64,000 nt of DNA from Desulfovibrionales bacterium (GCA_007693505.1 REDL01000051.1:1-64000), one strand, 5' to 3'. Positions 45,672-55,676 are shown, numbered from the stretch's first letter. Program-made: numbers and translations. The notes: generated by a model from the sequence alone, not told the origin.

Positions 45672-46694
45672 TTACCAGCCCAGCAAATAGGCGAACATCA
45701 ACGGCGCAACAATGGTCGCATCTGACTCGACAATAAACTTGGGCGTGTCCACTCCCAGCTTGCCCCAGGTAATTTTTTCATTCGGGATGGCTCCGGAATA
45801 TGAACCGTAACTGGTGGTGCTGTCGCTGATCTGGCAGAAGTAGCCCCAGAGAGGAACGTCGGTACGTTCCATATCCTGATGCAACATGGGCACAACACAG
45901 ATTGGAAAGTCTCCGGCGATCCCCCCCCCGATCTGGAACATGCCCAGGGGGGCTTGCTTGGTGCTCTGGCTGTAATAATCAGCCAGCCAGGTCATGTATT
46001 CGATCCCGGTGCGCACGGTGTGCACATTTTTCACCTCGCCCCGTAACACCGCGGCGGCGTACATGTTGCCCAGGGTGGAGTCTTCCCAACCCGGCACGAC
46101 CATGGGCACGTTCTTTTCCATGGCCGCCAGCATCCAGGAATTCTGGGGATCAATCTGGTAGGATGGGGCAAGATCTCCGCTGGCCAGAATCTGCCGGAAA
46201 AATTCATGGGGAAAGTAGCGCTCTCCCTTGGCATCCGCTTCTGTCCAGACCTGGAGCATGGCTTTCTCAATCCGCCGCATGGCCTCCATTTCCGGAATGC
46301 AGGTGTCCGTGACCCTGTTCATATGCCGAGCCAACAATGCTGCTTCGTCCTGCGGGGTGAGGTCCCGGTAATTGGGCACCCGTTCGTAATAATCGTGAGC
46401 CACGAGGTTGAAGACGTCCTCTTCCAGATTGGCTCCGGTGCAGACGATCAAGTGCACCTTGTCCCGACGAATCATCTCGGCCAGGGACAACCCCAGCTCC
46501 GCCGTACTCATGGCCCCGGCCAGGGTAACCATCATTTTCCCGCCTCCAACCAAAAATTCCCCATAAGCCTGCGCCGCGTCCACCAGGGCCGCGGCGTTGA
46601 AATGCCGATAATGATGCGTGATGAACGACCCTACGGGGCCGAGTTGCGTAACTTCTTGCGATTTGACACGTATTTTTCTCTCAGCCGAACACAT
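45672..46694 (-). CDS. Deoxyhypusine synthase-like protein 2
   Basis: This second member of the DHS family (340 aa) diverges strongly from the one at 37303-38436. It has MMVTLAGAMSTAELGLSLAEMIRRDKVHLIVCTGANLEEDVFNLVAHDYY, MVVPGWEDSTLGNMYAAAVL, MFQIGGGIAGDFPICVVP, PNEKITWGKLG and SDATIVAPLMF. The position that holds the catalytic lysine in eukaryotic DHS reads GGGIAGDF, with no lysine. Its product may be a polyamine or something else; the family is poorly characterised in bacteria. AAGGAG lies 8 nt before the ATG at 46694; a GTG two codons upstream is too close to it. Confidence 0.85.
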   Translation of the reverse strand: MCSAERKIRVKSQEVTQLGPVGSFITHHYRHFNAAALVDAAQAYGEFLVGGGKMMVTLAGAMSTAELGLSLAEMIRRDKVHLIVCTGANLEEDVFNLVAHDYYERVPNYRDLTPQDEAALLARHMNRVTDTCIPEMEAMRRIEKAMLQVWTEADAKGERYFPHEFFRQILASGDLAPSYQIDPQNSWMLAAMEKNVPMVVPGWEDSTLGNMYAAAVLRGEVKNVHTVRTGIEYMTWLADYYSQSTKQAPLGMFQIGGGIAGDFPICVVPMLHQDMERTDVPLWGYFCQISDSTTSYGSYSGAIPNEKITWGKLGVDTPKFIVESDATIVAPLMFAYLLGW

Positions 46695-46909
46695 GAACAC
46701 ATCTCCTTATGAATCATAAAAATGAAATGACGCGCCGATACCGGCACACTTCCGGCTTCGGATAATCGGAGCCACGACTTCCGTCAATTTGGGCCGCGGT
46801 CCAGCACCTGAGGCGGATTTGCTCAAAAGCCCGTCAAAAATGTGCTTGAATAGCGGGATTCAAGGCTTTGCTTCTGGACGCTGCGACCACGTTAGGATAC
46901 AAGTCCGCC

Positions 46910-48763
46910 ATGGGATACAACACGTTGCAGGCCTGCATTCACGATTTGGAGGCCGCCGGAAGACTGGTCCGTCTGGACATGGAAGTGGATCCGTACCTGG
47001 AAGCCGGGGTTATCCAGCGCCGGGCCTACCAGGCCGGGGGACCGGCCCTGCTTTTCACCAAGGTCAGGGGATGCCGCTTCCCCATGCTGGGCAATCTGTT
47101 CGGCACCCTGGACCGGGCACGGTATATTTTCCGAGACACCCTGCCGGCCCTGGAAAAGCTGGTCCGGCTGAAGGTCGATCCGGGGGATGCGCTACGCGCA
47201 CCCTGGAAACAACTGGGGCTGGTCCGCACTCTGTGGAACGCCCGGCCCAGGTTTGTATCCAACGGGCCGATCCTGGCCGCAAGCTGCGCCCTGTCCGACC
47301 TGCCCAACCAGGTATCCTGGCCCAGGGACGGAGGGGCCTTTGTCACCTTGCCCCAGGTCTACTCCGAAAGTGTAGAAAAACCGGGTTGGCGTCACTCAAA
47401 CCTGGGCATGTACCGGGTTCAATTCTCCGGAGGGCAGTACGCCTCCAATCGCGAGGCCGGGCTGCACTACCAGATCCACCGTGGCATCGGGGTACACCAT
47501 ACCCAGGCCCTGAAACGCGGCGAACCGCTTCGGGTCAACGTTTTCATCGGCGGACCGCCGGCCATGACCCTGGCCGCGGTGATGCCGTTGCCCGAAGGCA
47601 TGCCGGAAATCAGCTTCGCCGGAATGCTCGGCGGGCGACGCCTGGAGCTGGTCCACTCCGCCAACGGATTGCCCATGCCGGCCCAGGCCGACTTCTGCAT
47701 TTCCGGGACGATCGACCCAACCAAGACCTTGCCGGAGGGCCCCTTTGGGGACCACCTGGGCTATTACAGCCTGGCCCATGACTTCCCGGTCATTGCCGTG
47801 GACCGTGTCCATCATCGACCGGACGCGGTCTGGCCCTTTACCACAGTGGGCCGCCCGCCCCAGGAAGACACCACCTTTGGGGCGATGATCCACGAACTGA
47901 CCGGAGAGGCCATTCCCACGGTTCTGCCGGGAGTCCGCGCCGTACATGCCGTGGACGCCGCCGGTGTGCATCCACTTTTGCTGGCTCTGGGCAGCGAGCG
48001 CTATGTTCCTTATGAAACCGAACGAGCTCCCAGGGAACTCCTCACCCAGGCCAACGCCATCCTTGGCCAGGGCCAGCTCTCCCTGGCCAAATACCTGCTG
48101 ATTGCCGACCAGAATGATGATTCCCGCCTGGACATCCACGACATCGCCGCATTTTTCCGTCATGTGCTCTCGCGAGTGGATTGGACCCGGGATCTGCACT
48201 TTCAGACCCGCACCACCGTGGACACCCTGGACTATTCCGGCCTGGGCCTGAACGAAGGCTCCAAGGTGGTCGTCGCCGCTGCTGGCCCTGAGCGACGCGA
48301 ATTGCCCGCCGTGCTCCCCGCGGACCTGCGCCTGCCCGATGGCTTCCACTCCCCACATCCCTGCACCCCGGCCGGACTGCCTGGGGTCCTGGCCGTCCAG
48401 GGACCACCCTGTCGCCGCCCGCGTCATGCCCAGGATCCGGCCATGGCCGAATTCTGCATCGAGATGCATGCCGCCGGCCGCCTTACGGACTGGCCCCTGG
48501 TCGTCGTCGCCGACAACAGTGCCTTTGTCGCGCAAAATCTGAACAACTTTGTCTGGACCACCTTCACCCGATCCGACCCGGCATGCGATATATATGGGGC
48601 TGGGGTGGCCACGATCTGCAAGCACTGGGGCTGCACCGGCTCCCTGGTCATCGATGCCCGAACCAAGCCTCACCATGCCCCGGCCCTGGAACCGGACACG
48701 GACGTGGAAAAACGGGTGGATCAGTTGGCGGCCAAAGGCGGGCCGCTGGCGGGGCTGTGGTAA
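46910..48763 (+). CDS. UbiD-family decarboxylase
   Basis: This 617-residue protein belongs to the prenylated-FMN-dependent UbiD decarboxylases. It shows LVRLDMEVDPYLEAGVIQRR at the start, GMYRVQFSGGQYASNREAGLHYQIHRGIGVHH (cofactor and metal site), GPFGDHLGYYSLAHDFPVIAV (the conserved GPFGDHxGYY segment) and ADNSAFVAQNLNNFVWTTFTRSDPACDIYG. Members act in quinone synthesis or aromatic acid metabolism; the substrate cannot be named, and no UbiX partner is in the window. ATG 46910 gives the family start; a TTG at 46868 is an alternative. Confidence 0.87.
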   Translation: MGYNTLQACIHDLEAAGRLVRLDMEVDPYLEAGVIQRRAYQAGGPALLFTKVRGCRFPMLGNLFGTLDRARYIFRDTLPALEKLVRLKVDPGDALRAPWKQLGLVRTLWNARPRFVSNGPILAASCALSDLPNQVSWPRDGGAFVTLPQVYSESVEKPGWRHSNLGMYRVQFSGGQYASNREAGLHYQIHRGIGVHHTQALKRGEPLRVNVFIGGPPAMTLAAVMPLPEGMPEISFAGMLGGRRLELVHSANGLPMPAQADFCISGTIDPTKTLPEGPFGDHLGYYSLAHDFPVIAVDRVHHRPDAVWPFTTVGRPPQEDTTFGAMIHELTGEAIPTVLPGVRAVHAVDAAGVHPLLLALGSERYVPYETERAPRELLTQANAILGQGQLSLAKYLLIADQNDDSRLDIHDIAAFFRHVLSRVDWTRDLHFQTRTTVDTLDYSGLGLNEGSKVVVAAAGPERRELPAVLPADLRLPDGFHSPHPCTPAGLPGVLAVQGPPCRRPRHAQDPAMAEFCIEMHAAGRLTDWPLVVVADNSAFVAQNLNNFVWTTFTRSDPACDIYGAGVATICKHWGCTGSLVIDARTKPHHAPALEPDTDVEKRVDQLAAKGGPLAGLW

Positions 48764-48766
48764 ATT

Positions 48767-49501
48767 CTAGTCCAATCCAAGCTGAGCCAGCAGATCATCC
48801 ACGTCGTTCTGGTTGGTCGTTGTCTGCGGTCCCTTGAGTTCCGAGGCCTTTTGCCGGGTTTCCGTGTGCAGGGCACGCAGATCCCTGTCCGGGTCCTCAT
48901 TCAACCCCTTGATTTTCAACCCTGTTGTCACAAACAGTTCCTTGGTGATCTGTTCCACCTGCTTGATGGCGGTGACGATCTTCTTGATTCGCTGACCGGT
49001 CAGATCCTGAAAGGACAACGCGGTCATAATCCGCATAAAGTCCTCGTTCAGACGTTGATTGGTGGCGAGCAGGGCGTTCACGTCCGCGGCCCTGGCCCCC
49101 CCGCTACGAAAACGTTCCAGAATCGCTGTCATTTCCGCCTGGAGCTCCATCTGGTTCTCCACGATGTCCATCACCTGTTCCGCTGCCTGCTCCGTAGCCT
49201 TCAAAATCTCATCCAATTGATCCGAGGCCTCGGAAATCAGGGCCGACGCGTGCCCACCGTCCAGTGGCGAAGCTTCTCCATCCAGCTTTTTGGCCTGGGC
49301 GATCTCCCTGTAGATTTGTTTCAAGCCTTCCTGCAGTTCCTCGTTCAAGGTCCGATAGAATTCGCCCTGCATCAATGAACGGCTAATGTTTTTTTGCAGC
49401 TCCTTTTCCAGAGCCTGGGCCATGGAACGGCGCAACTCTCCGGAAAGGCGATCAGCGATTCGGTCCACAAAGCGATCTGTAAACTCAGTGTTGTTGAACA
49501 T
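48767..49501 (-). CDS. cheZ: CheZ-like protein phosphatase of CheY
   Basis: This protein (244 aa) is a long four-helix-bundle protein that dephosphorylates CheY-P. It has ILKATEQAAEQVMDIVENQMELQ, the catalytic segment ALSFQDLTGQRIKKIVTAIKQVE (the Asp and Gln of the FQDLTGQ motif act on CheY) and the C-terminal CheY-binding tail DVDDLLAQLGLD. No other chemotaxis genes are in the window. ATG 49501 is used; a longer frame runs upstream to 49549. Confidence 0.88.
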   Translation of the reverse strand: MFNNTEFTDRFVDRIADRLSGELRRSMAQALEKELQKNISRSLMQGEFYRTLNEELQEGLKQIYREIAQAKKLDGEASPLDGGHASALISEASDQLDEILKATEQAAEQVMDIVENQMELQAEMTAILERFRSGGARAADVNALLATNQRLNEDFMRIMTALSFQDLTGQRIKKIVTAIKQVEQITKELFVTTGLKIKGLNEDPDRDLRALHTETRQKASELKGPQTTTNQNDVDDLLAQLGLD

Positions 49502-49585
49502 GATATTGTCCCATGGTGTTGTTCTCCTCGACCGGACCTTTGGTTGCAATAGAAATTTTCGCAGGCGGTGTGCGCAGTAGGGATT

Positions 49586-50272
49586 TCAAAGAGAGTGTAA
49601 TGTATTACGCCGTTTGCCATGCCGCCGACCGGTGATCACGCCAACCAGCCAGGCCACGAAGAACAACGAGCCTCCAGCCAGAAACCACCTGAAACGGTCC
49701 TGGGATTGCAACATGCTGTTTTCTTCACGCAGCCGCCTTGTCTCCTGCAGCAGCACGTCCATGTCGGCCGTCAACTGAACATACCGCAACCGCAAATCCT
49801 CGACTTCTGCGGCGTCCGAACGAAATGCGGCGTATTCCCGGTCCAGGTCCAACAGCTTGTTGGAGGTTTCGGACAAGGTTTCCAGCAACTTTTGATTGAC
49901 TTCCTCCAGTTCGGCAAGCTGACCCAATGCGCCGCTGGAGGCTTCGTACAGCGCGTCATATTCCCGTCGAAGCTCTTGGTAGCGTAGCGTGAGCGGAACG
50001 TCACGTGTGGTGAAGCGTTGCAACACCCAGCCTTCGATACCATCGGGCCCCCGCACTTGCAGCCATCCGGCCTGTTCGGACAAGGCCTCCATTTCCGCGC
50101 CAGCGGGCAACATGCGCAAAATCCGGTGGTCCGTGGACGGCCCGGCCCTCTTGGATATTTCGCGAACGTCCGACACATAAACGGTTTCCGCAGCGGCACG
50201 GTCCGGCATGCCCACCAGGACGAACACCAGAAAAGTCCCGACTGTTATCAGGATGCTTTGACATGACTGCAT
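49586..50272 (-). CDS. SH3-domain/coiled-coil membrane protein (YgiM-like, TIGR04211)
   Basis: This 228-residue exported protein has a signal peptide (ILITVGTFLVFVLVGMPDRAAA), a bacterial SH3 domain (VYVSDVREISKRAGPSTDHRILRMLPAGAEMEALSEQAGWLQVRGPDGIEGWVLQRFTT), a long coiled coil (~residues 95-190) and a C-terminal transmembrane helix (WFLAGGSLFFVAWLVGVITG) ending in basic residues. The layout is that of E. coli YgiM. Its role is unknown, probably in the envelope. ATG 50272 follows GAGG. Confidence 0.85.
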   Translation of the reverse strand: MQSCQSILITVGTFLVFVLVGMPDRAAAETVYVSDVREISKRAGPSTDHRILRMLPAGAEMEALSEQAGWLQVRGPDGIEGWVLQRFTTRDVPLTLRYQELRREYDALYEASSGALGQLAELEEVNQKLLETLSETSNKLLDLDREYAAFRSDAAEVEDLRLRYVQLTADMDVLLQETRRLREENSMLQSQDRFRWFLAGGSLFFVAWLVGVITGRRHGKRRNTLHSL

Positions 50273-50707
50273 CGGCAAACCTCAATGAAGCATTGGCTGT
50301 ATCTCTTCTGTATATTTGAAGTATCTACGGCATGAATACCAGTCCTCGCGGGCATGACTGGATCGGAGATGGCTTGAAAACCAGGTTTTTCCAAGCAAAA
50401 GAGAGAATCCGGCGCTGGCATGAGCCACTATTTAAGGACGTGCGCAATAGTTGCTCCAGCATTGCGTTGAAAATCTCCCAGTTACTTCGTCGCTGCAAAA
50501 AGTTCAAACTCTCACGTATGAATAACGACCCTTCAACCTTGATTCGATTGCCAGGACGGCAATCGAAAATGTGGCAACGCCACAGCCCGCAGGGGCCGGA
50601 CACAGTACGCGTCCGGGGAGCTTTTCTTGCTCCGTGCACTTGTTTTTTTTGAACGGACTGCCGGATAAGGACGTTTTCAATACGCAGCTAGGGGCCCTGG
50701 CCCTCAT
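50273..50707. repeat. Intergenic region with second copy of the repeat end
   Basis: No believable gene is found here. The right end (50643-50687) reads TTTTTTTTGAACGGACTG, a 7-nt variable part, AGGAC, then GTTTTCAATACGCAG, matching the repeat at 22501-22541 in the opposite direction. A hairpin CCGGAC/GTCCGG (50597-50617) and a hairpin GGAGC/GCTCC precede the eight-T run. The repeat end is 20 nt from the dctM stop, just as the other copy abuts the rpmI stop. Confidence 0.6.
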
Positions 50708-52012
50708 TTAGATCAAGTTGGGCAAAAAGGTGGTCAGGCCTGGGAATGCCAACAAAATGGCTATGCAAATGATGAGTGCGGCCAGAAAAGGCCAAATCCC
50801 TCGAAAAATTGTTTCCAAAGGAACATCGGCGGCAATGCCTTTGACAATATAAACATTCATGCCCACCGGAGGGGTTATCACGCCCATGGCCACAACAAGA
50901 ACCATGATCACTCCAAACCAGATTGGATCATACCCCAGAACCGTGACCACCACCGGGTAGAAGATCGGAATGGTCAGCAGGACCAGGGCCAGGGCATCGA
51001 TAAAAAAACCTAAGACAAGATAAATCAGCAGGATGAGCGCCATGACCACGAATGCCGGCAGTTCCAACTGCCCGGCCCAGGAGGCCAGCTCAAAGGGAAT
51101 GCGGCTCACGGCCATGAATCGACCAAAAATAACCGCCCCGGCCACCAGGAGCATGATCATGGCCGTAGTCCGGGTGGAGTCGGCCAAAGCATGCTTCAGC
51201 CCCTCCCATCGCAACTTACCTTGGACCAGAGTCAGAAAGAACACCCCTGCAGCGCCAACTGCCCCGGCCTCGGTGGGTGTGAACCACCCGGCGAACAAAC
51301 CGCCAAGGGACAGGGAAAAGATCACGAACACTTCCCAAATCCCGCCTTTCAGAGCTGCCAGGCGATCTTTCCATGAAAACACCGGACCAGCAGGCCCAAG
51401 CTCAGGATTGCCGCGGGCCATGATGCAGATCACGGCCATATACAAAAAGAGCAATAAAAATCCTGGAATCACACCGGCAAGGAACAATTTCCCGATGGAC
51501 TGCTCCGTGGCCATGCCATAGACGATGAAAATAACGCTAGGCGGAAACAAAACGCCCAGAGCCCCACCTGCAGCCACGCTGGCCGTGGAAAGCGTGTCCG
51601 CGTAGCGATACTTCTTCATTTCCGGAATGGCGATGGCCCCAATGGTCGCCGCCGTGGCTGTATTCGAACCACAGACAGCCCCGAACAGCGCACAGGTGGC
51701 CTGGGTGGCGATAGCCAAGCCACCTGGAAAATGGCCCAGGGTTCGATAGGCGAAGGTGAACAGCCTGGCCCCGATTCCGGAATAGAAGGCCAGGAACCCC
51801 ATGAAGATGAACATGGGGATCACGCTCAGAGAATAGGAGGAAAACGTGGCGTAGAGGTCCTTGGATACGACCCGGAACGCGGCTTCCGGGGAGACCAGCC
51901 AGCTAAACCCCAGAAACCCGGACAGAGCCATGGCGTAGGCAATCGGCATGCGCAGAACCAAAAGCAGGAAGAACAAACCGATCCCGGCCAAGCCGATGAG
52001 TGTCGGACTCAT
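50708..52012 (-). CDS. dctM: TRAP transporter large permease subunit
   Basis: This large membrane subunit (434 aa, about 12 helices) of a tripartite ATP-independent periplasmic transporter drives Na+-coupled uptake. Landmarks are RMPIAYAMALSGFLGF, FLAFYSGIGARLFTFAYRTLGHFPGGLAIATQATCALFGAVCGSNTATAATIGAIAIPEM and GALGVLFPPSVIFIVYGMATEQSIGKLFLAGVIPGFLL. The ATG overlaps the dctQ stop (ATGA). The substrate depends on the binding protein and cannot be deduced here. Confidence 0.92.
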   Translation of the reverse strand: MSPTLIGLAGIGLFFLLLVLRMPIAYAMALSGFLGFSWLVSPEAAFRVVSKDLYATFSSYSLSVIPMFIFMGFLAFYSGIGARLFTFAYRTLGHFPGGLAIATQATCALFGAVCGSNTATAATIGAIAIPEMKKYRYADTLSTASVAAGGALGVLFPPSVIFIVYGMATEQSIGKLFLAGVIPGFLLLFLYMAVICIMARGNPELGPAGPVFSWKDRLAALKGGIWEVFVIFSLSLGGLFAGWFTPTEAGAVGAAGVFFLTLVQGKLRWEGLKHALADSTRTTAMIMLLVAGAVIFGRFMAVSRIPFELASWAGQLELPAFVVMALILLIYLVLGFFIDALALVLLTIPIFYPVVVTVLGYDPIWFGVIMVLVVAMGVITPPVGMNVYIVKGIAADVPLETIFRGIWPFLAALIICIAILLAFPGLTTFLPNLI

Positions 52013-52524
52013 TGACGCACCGCCGTTCCCAGCATCTCCAGAGCGCGCAGAAAAAGAACCAGACAAAGCAGGATCAAGGCCGCGGCGAGTCCGTAAACAA
52101 AGGGATAGAAAGGTATTCGAGTGGTCAGGGCCACCTCTCCGCTGGCCGCGAAACTCCGGGCATAGTCCAGCATGTGCCAGGAGCAGAACACGAAAAAAAC
52201 GCCGGCCGTGAGGTTGGTCAGCCCGTCGATACCCGCCCTGACCCGCTCTGGGAGTTTGGCCACCAGAAACCCAACGGCGATATGGCCGTTTTTCAGGGCA
52301 CAGTGGGCCAGAGCCAGGCCCACAACCAGGGAGGTCAAAAATCCAACAAATTCGTAGGTACCCAGGATCGGGCTTTTGAAGAACGCGCGCAGTATGATGT
52401 TCAGAACCACCAGGAACATCACGGCCAGAAGGCTGATTCCAGCTATGGCATCAAAGACTTTGCTGGCGGCCCATACGATTTTTTCACTGATCTGAAGATA
52501 ACGTTTCGAACGTGAGGACATCAT
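52009..52524 (-). CDS. dctQ: TRAP transporter small permease subunit
   Basis: This 171-residue protein has four hydrophobic helices. Features include LNIILRAFFKSPILGTYEFVGFLTSLVVGLALAHCALKNGHIAVGFLVAKLPERVRAG, typical of DctQ. It pairs with DctM, overlapping it by 4 nt. The start is one of two adjacent ATGs (52524 or 52521), without a strong ribosome-binding site. dctP lies upstream with a hairpin between them. Confidence 0.88.
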   Translation of the reverse strand: MMSSRSKRYLQISEKIVWAASKVFDAIAGISLLAVMFLVVLNIILRAFFKSPILGTYEFVGFLTSLVVGLALAHCALKNGHIAVGFLVAKLPERVRAGIDGLTNLTAGVFFVFCSWHMLDYARSFAASGEVALTTRIPFYPFVYGLAAALILLCLVLFLRALEMLGTAVRQ

Positions 52525-52561
52525 GGGAAAGAGGAGGAGCTCCGGAGTAAAGAAAAGCTGA

Positions 52562-52598
52562 CGCGTTCAGCCGCCATGCAAACCCGCAACTGAACGCG
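52562..52598. terminator. Stem-loop between dctP and dctQ
   Basis: CGCGTTCAG (52562-52570) and CTGAACGCG (52590-52598) form a perfect 9-bp stem with a 19-nt loop and no T run. It is more likely a stabiliser of the dctP mRNA or a partial terminator that keeps the binding protein more abundant than the permease. Confidence 0.6.
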
Positions 52599-52653
52599 CA
52601 CCATGCCGTAGGGCGGAAATACCTCGTGATTCAATAAAAAGGTTCTTGTCAAA

Positions 52654-53703
52654 TCAATCCACGGCGTTGTACTTTTCGGACAGTTCGATCACCAAGTCCA
52701 GGGCATCTTGTCCAGGCAATCCTCGCCTGGCCATGTCCGCAAGAAACTCGTCCTGGATTGGCAGGACCAGTTCCATCCATCGGTCCGTCTCCTGATCTGT
52801 CAGGGTAATCACCTCTTGTCCGGTGGATTCCACGGCATAGGTTAACGCCGCCTCGTTTTGGCGATCCCAAAGCCCTTTGGCCACGTCATGAAAGAAGGCT
52901 TCAGAGACCTCGGCGACCGTTGACTGGAGATCTTCCGGTAGCCGATCCCAAGTGCGTTGATTCATGGTCACGAAAAACAGGGTATTGTAAAGGAATGGCG
53001 TCAAGGTCAGATATTCGGTCACTTCGGCATGCCGCCAGCCTTGCAGTACCTCAATGGGCGCGAGATTGCCCTTGACAAGTCCTCGGGCCAGGGCCTCGTA
53101 AGCATCAGACTGGGGCATGGCCACGGGCACGGCACCGAGTGCGGACAGGGTTCTGGCACTGAGTCCGGTGGCCCTGATTTCCATACCCTGCAGGTCCTCA
53201 AGGGTTCGCACCGGCGCTCTGGTGAACAGATCTCCCGGACCGGTGGCCAAGACCATCAGCAGCTTGGTGTCCTGGATTTCCGCCGGATTCAATTCCTGAA
53301 TCACTTCCCAAGCCACCTGGCTGGCCACGGCGGAATTCTTGTAGGTCACTCCGGGCAGTTCAAAGACCTCCAAAAGAGGAAAGCGCCCCCTGGTGTAGGC
53401 GAAAACGGACAAACCAATGTCCGCGATCCCGGTCACCACGCCATCGTAGATTTCCGGAGCAGCCAGCAGGGTCTGGCCAGGGTAGCTGACCACGGCAATC
53501 CGGCCATCGGTCGCTTCAGCCAGTGCCGCGGCCCAGCCCTGGACCAGCTCTGTCTCTGCTGGATGGGTGGCTGGGAAAAAATGCGCCAAGCGCAACGAAA
53601 CCGGACGCTGCGCCATGGCGGCGGTGGCACTCAACACCAGCGCCAGCAGTGCCGCAAAAAGCAGCGCCATCATTCTCGCGTGCCCCAAACTCAGCCTGTT
53701 CAT
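52654..53703 (-). CDS. dctP: TRAP transporter substrate-binding protein
   Basis: This periplasmic binding protein (349 aa) has a signal peptide (MMALLFAALLALVLSATAAMAQ), then the DctP-family fold with LRLAHFFPATHPAETELVQGWAAALAEATDGRI, and the ligand-gripping segment ALARGLVKGNLAPIEVLQGWRHAEVTEYL. TRAP proteins usually bind carboxylates through a conserved arginine; RATGLSARTLSALGAVPVAMP holds a candidate. ATG 53703 follows GGGGG; the frame extends 10 codons further. Confidence 0.9.
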   Translation of the reverse strand: MNRLSLGHARMMALLFAALLALVLSATAAMAQRPVSLRLAHFFPATHPAETELVQGWAAALAEATDGRIAVVSYPGQTLLAAPEIYDGVVTGIADIGLSVFAYTRGRFPLLEVFELPGVTYKNSAVASQVAWEVIQELNPAEIQDTKLLMVLATGPGDLFTRAPVRTLEDLQGMEIRATGLSARTLSALGAVPVAMPQSDAYEALARGLVKGNLAPIEVLQGWRHAEVTEYLTLTPFLYNTLFFVTMNQRTWDRLPEDLQSTVAEVSEAFFHDVAKGLWDRQNEAALTYAVESTGQEVITLTDQETDRWMELVLPIQDEFLADMARRGLPGQDALDLVIELSEKYNAVD

Positions 53704-53878
53704 CTTTTGCCCCCAAGTGATTCGCAGTTGCATTCAACTAGAAAAGGAACATCCAGGACATTCGTTGATCGAAGTCGTGATCAAAGACGTCCGCACGCCG
53801 TAATGGCTTCATGATTCACTCATACTGATTGCAAGCCCCGGTTGTTCACATCATGGACTCGAAACCTTATCGCCGCCT

Positions 53879-54310
53879 CTACAGATTGTAGAGTTCGTCC
53901 CCGGGAATGATCCGAATAGTGTTCTTTTGCAGAATCTCAATAGCCTGGTCTGTTCTATCGAAACGAAAAATCATCACGGCGTCCTTGCCGGTCTGTTGGA
54001 CAAAGGCATACATGTACTCCACGTTGATCTGGTTGTTGCTGAGCAGCTCCAGGATGGCATGCAGCCCACCAGGCCGGTCGTCCACTTCCACGGCCACAAC
54101 AGAAGTCCGGCCCACGGTAAAACCATTTTCCTTGAGCACCTGCTTGGCCCGTTCATGATCCGTAACGATCAAGCGCAAAATGCCGAAATCAGAGGTATCG
54201 GCCAGAGACAGAGCCCGAATGTTGATTCCGGCCTGGGACAATACCCGGGTCACATCCGTCAACCGGCCGGCCCGGTTCTCCAAAAAAATCGAAATCTGTT
54301 CCACTTTCAT
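53879..54310 (-). CDS. Tandem ACT-domain protein
   Basis: This 143-residue protein consists of two ACT domains: [38 protein letters not shown] and [40 protein letters not shown] domains bind amino acids. It sits 61 nt after the PaaK-type ligase on the same strand, a pairing common in anaerobes that handle aryl acids or aromatic amino acids, so it may sense an aromatic amino acid for the ligase. The function is inferred from context. Confidence 0.88.
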   Translation of the reverse strand: MKVEQISIFLENRAGRLTDVTRVLSQAGINIRALSLADTSDFGILRLIVTDHERAKQVLKENGFTVGRTSVVAVEVDDRPGGLHAILELLSNNQINVEYMYAFVQQTGKDAVMIFRFDRTDQAIEILQKNTIRIIPGDELYNL

Positions 54311-54371
54311 TGTTCTGCCCTCCCTGTACGCGATTCAGGTTGTTGCCGGATACGATCTTCCCCTCGTTGTG

Positions 54372-55676
54372 TCAGACCTTGGGCCGCTGATCGATGATCC
54401 GTTGGGCCTTGCCTTCGGAGCGGGTCAGGCTGCGCGGCTCCACGAGCTTGACCTTGGCGGTCACGCCGAGAAACTCCTTGATATTTGCTTGGATCTTGCC
54501 CTCCAATCGCTGCAAATGGCGCACCTCGTCGGAAAAAAGCTTCTCATCCACTTCCACGCGCACCTCCAGGGTATCCATTGCGCCCTGACGGTTGAGAATC
54601 AACTGGTAATGAGGCGTCAGGCCTTCGGTTTCCAGCAACAGCGCCTCAATTTGTGATGGAAAAACATTCACTCCACGAATGATCAGCATGTCGTCGCTAC
54701 GCCCTTTGACCCGGCTCATCCGGACATGGGTCCGCCCGCAGCGACAAGGGACATAGTCCAGGGAAGTGATGTCCCGGGTTCGATAGCGGATCAAGGGCTG
54801 GGCTTCCTTGGTCAGGGTGGTCAGCACCAATTCGCCGGTGGCACCCGGAGGGAGTTGCTCGCAGGTAATCGGGTCTATGATTTCCGGCAGAAAATGGTCC
54901 TCGAAGATATGCAACCCCTTTTGAGCCACAGCGCACTCCATGGCGACACCGGGTCCCATGACCTCCGACAACCCGTAAATATCCAGGGCAATCAGGCCGA
55001 GCTTGGACTCTATATCCAGGCGCATCTCCTCGGACCAGGGCTCCGCGCCGAAAATCCCCACACGGATAGGCAGTTCACTGAACGGGATGCCCGCTTCCTG
55101 GGCTGCCTCGTGCAGGAAAAGACTGTAGGAAGGTGTGCTGCACAGCACCGTAGGCCCAAAATCCCGTAGCAGCATCACTTGGCGTTTTGTGCCGCCGCCG
55201 GATATGGGCACGATGGTTGCCCCCAACTCTTCCGCACCGTAATGGACGCCCAGCCCGCCGGTGAACAGACCATAGCCGTAAGCATTATGCACCACGTCCC
55301 CGCGATTTACCCCGGCAGCCATGAACGCCCTGGCCATCAGACCGGCCCAGTTGCGGACATCGCGGTGGGTATACCCGACCACAGTGGCCTTGCCGGTGGT
55401 TCCGGATGAGGCATGGATGCGCACAACGTTTTCCTTGGGAACAGCGAACAGTCCAAATGGGTAGTTGTTGCGCAGATCCTGCTTTTCCGTGAATGGAAGG
55501 TATTTCAGGTCATGCAGGGTTTTAATCTGCTCGGGCCGCAGTCCGGCTTCCTCGAATTTGCGCCGATAAAACGGTACGTTGGCATGCACCCGTTCCACAA
55601 GATGACGCAGCCGGCTGAGTTGCAACGGCTCCAGGTCCTCGCGCGGGGCAGTCTCTCGATCAATATCGAAAATCAC
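54372..55676 (-). CDS. paaK: Phenylacetate-CoA ligase family protein
   Basis: This AMP-forming acyl-CoA ligase (434 aa) has [22 protein letters not shown] (the P-loop), [55 protein letters not shown] and [21 protein letters not shown] (hinge and C-terminal domain). It activates phenylacetate or a related aryl acid, such as indoleacetate, with CoA. AAGGAGG precedes the GTG at 55676 by 7 nt; a TTG two codons upstream would be too close. The ACT protein gene follows. Confidence 0.9.
   Translation of the reverse strand: MIFDIDRETAPREDLEPLQLSRLRHLVERVHANVPFYRRKFEEAGLRPEQIKTLHDLKYLPFTEKQDLRNNYPFGLFAVPKENVVRIHASSGTTGKATVVGYTHRDVRNWAGLMARAFMAAGVNRGDVVHNAYGYGLFTGGLGVHYGAEELGATIVPISGGGTKRQVMLLRDFGPTVLCSTPSYSLFLHEAAQEAGIPFSELPIRVGIFGAEPWSEEMRLDIESKLGLIALDIYGLSEVMGPGVAMECAVAQKGLHIFEDHFLPEIIDPITCEQLPPGATGELVLTTLTKEAQPLIRYRTRDITSLDYVPCRCGRTHVRMSRVKGRSDDMLIIRGVNVFPSQIEALLLETEGLTPHYQLILNRQGAMDTLEVRVEVDEKLFSDEVRHLQRLEGKIQANIKEFLGVTAKVKLVEPRSLTRSEGKAQRIIDQRPKV

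Noticed and set aside
50325-50652. Overlapping ~105-codon frames on both strands in the gap before dctM.
   Set aside because: No recognisable domain, no ribosome-binding site, and the region carries hairpins and a repeat end; treated as non-coding.
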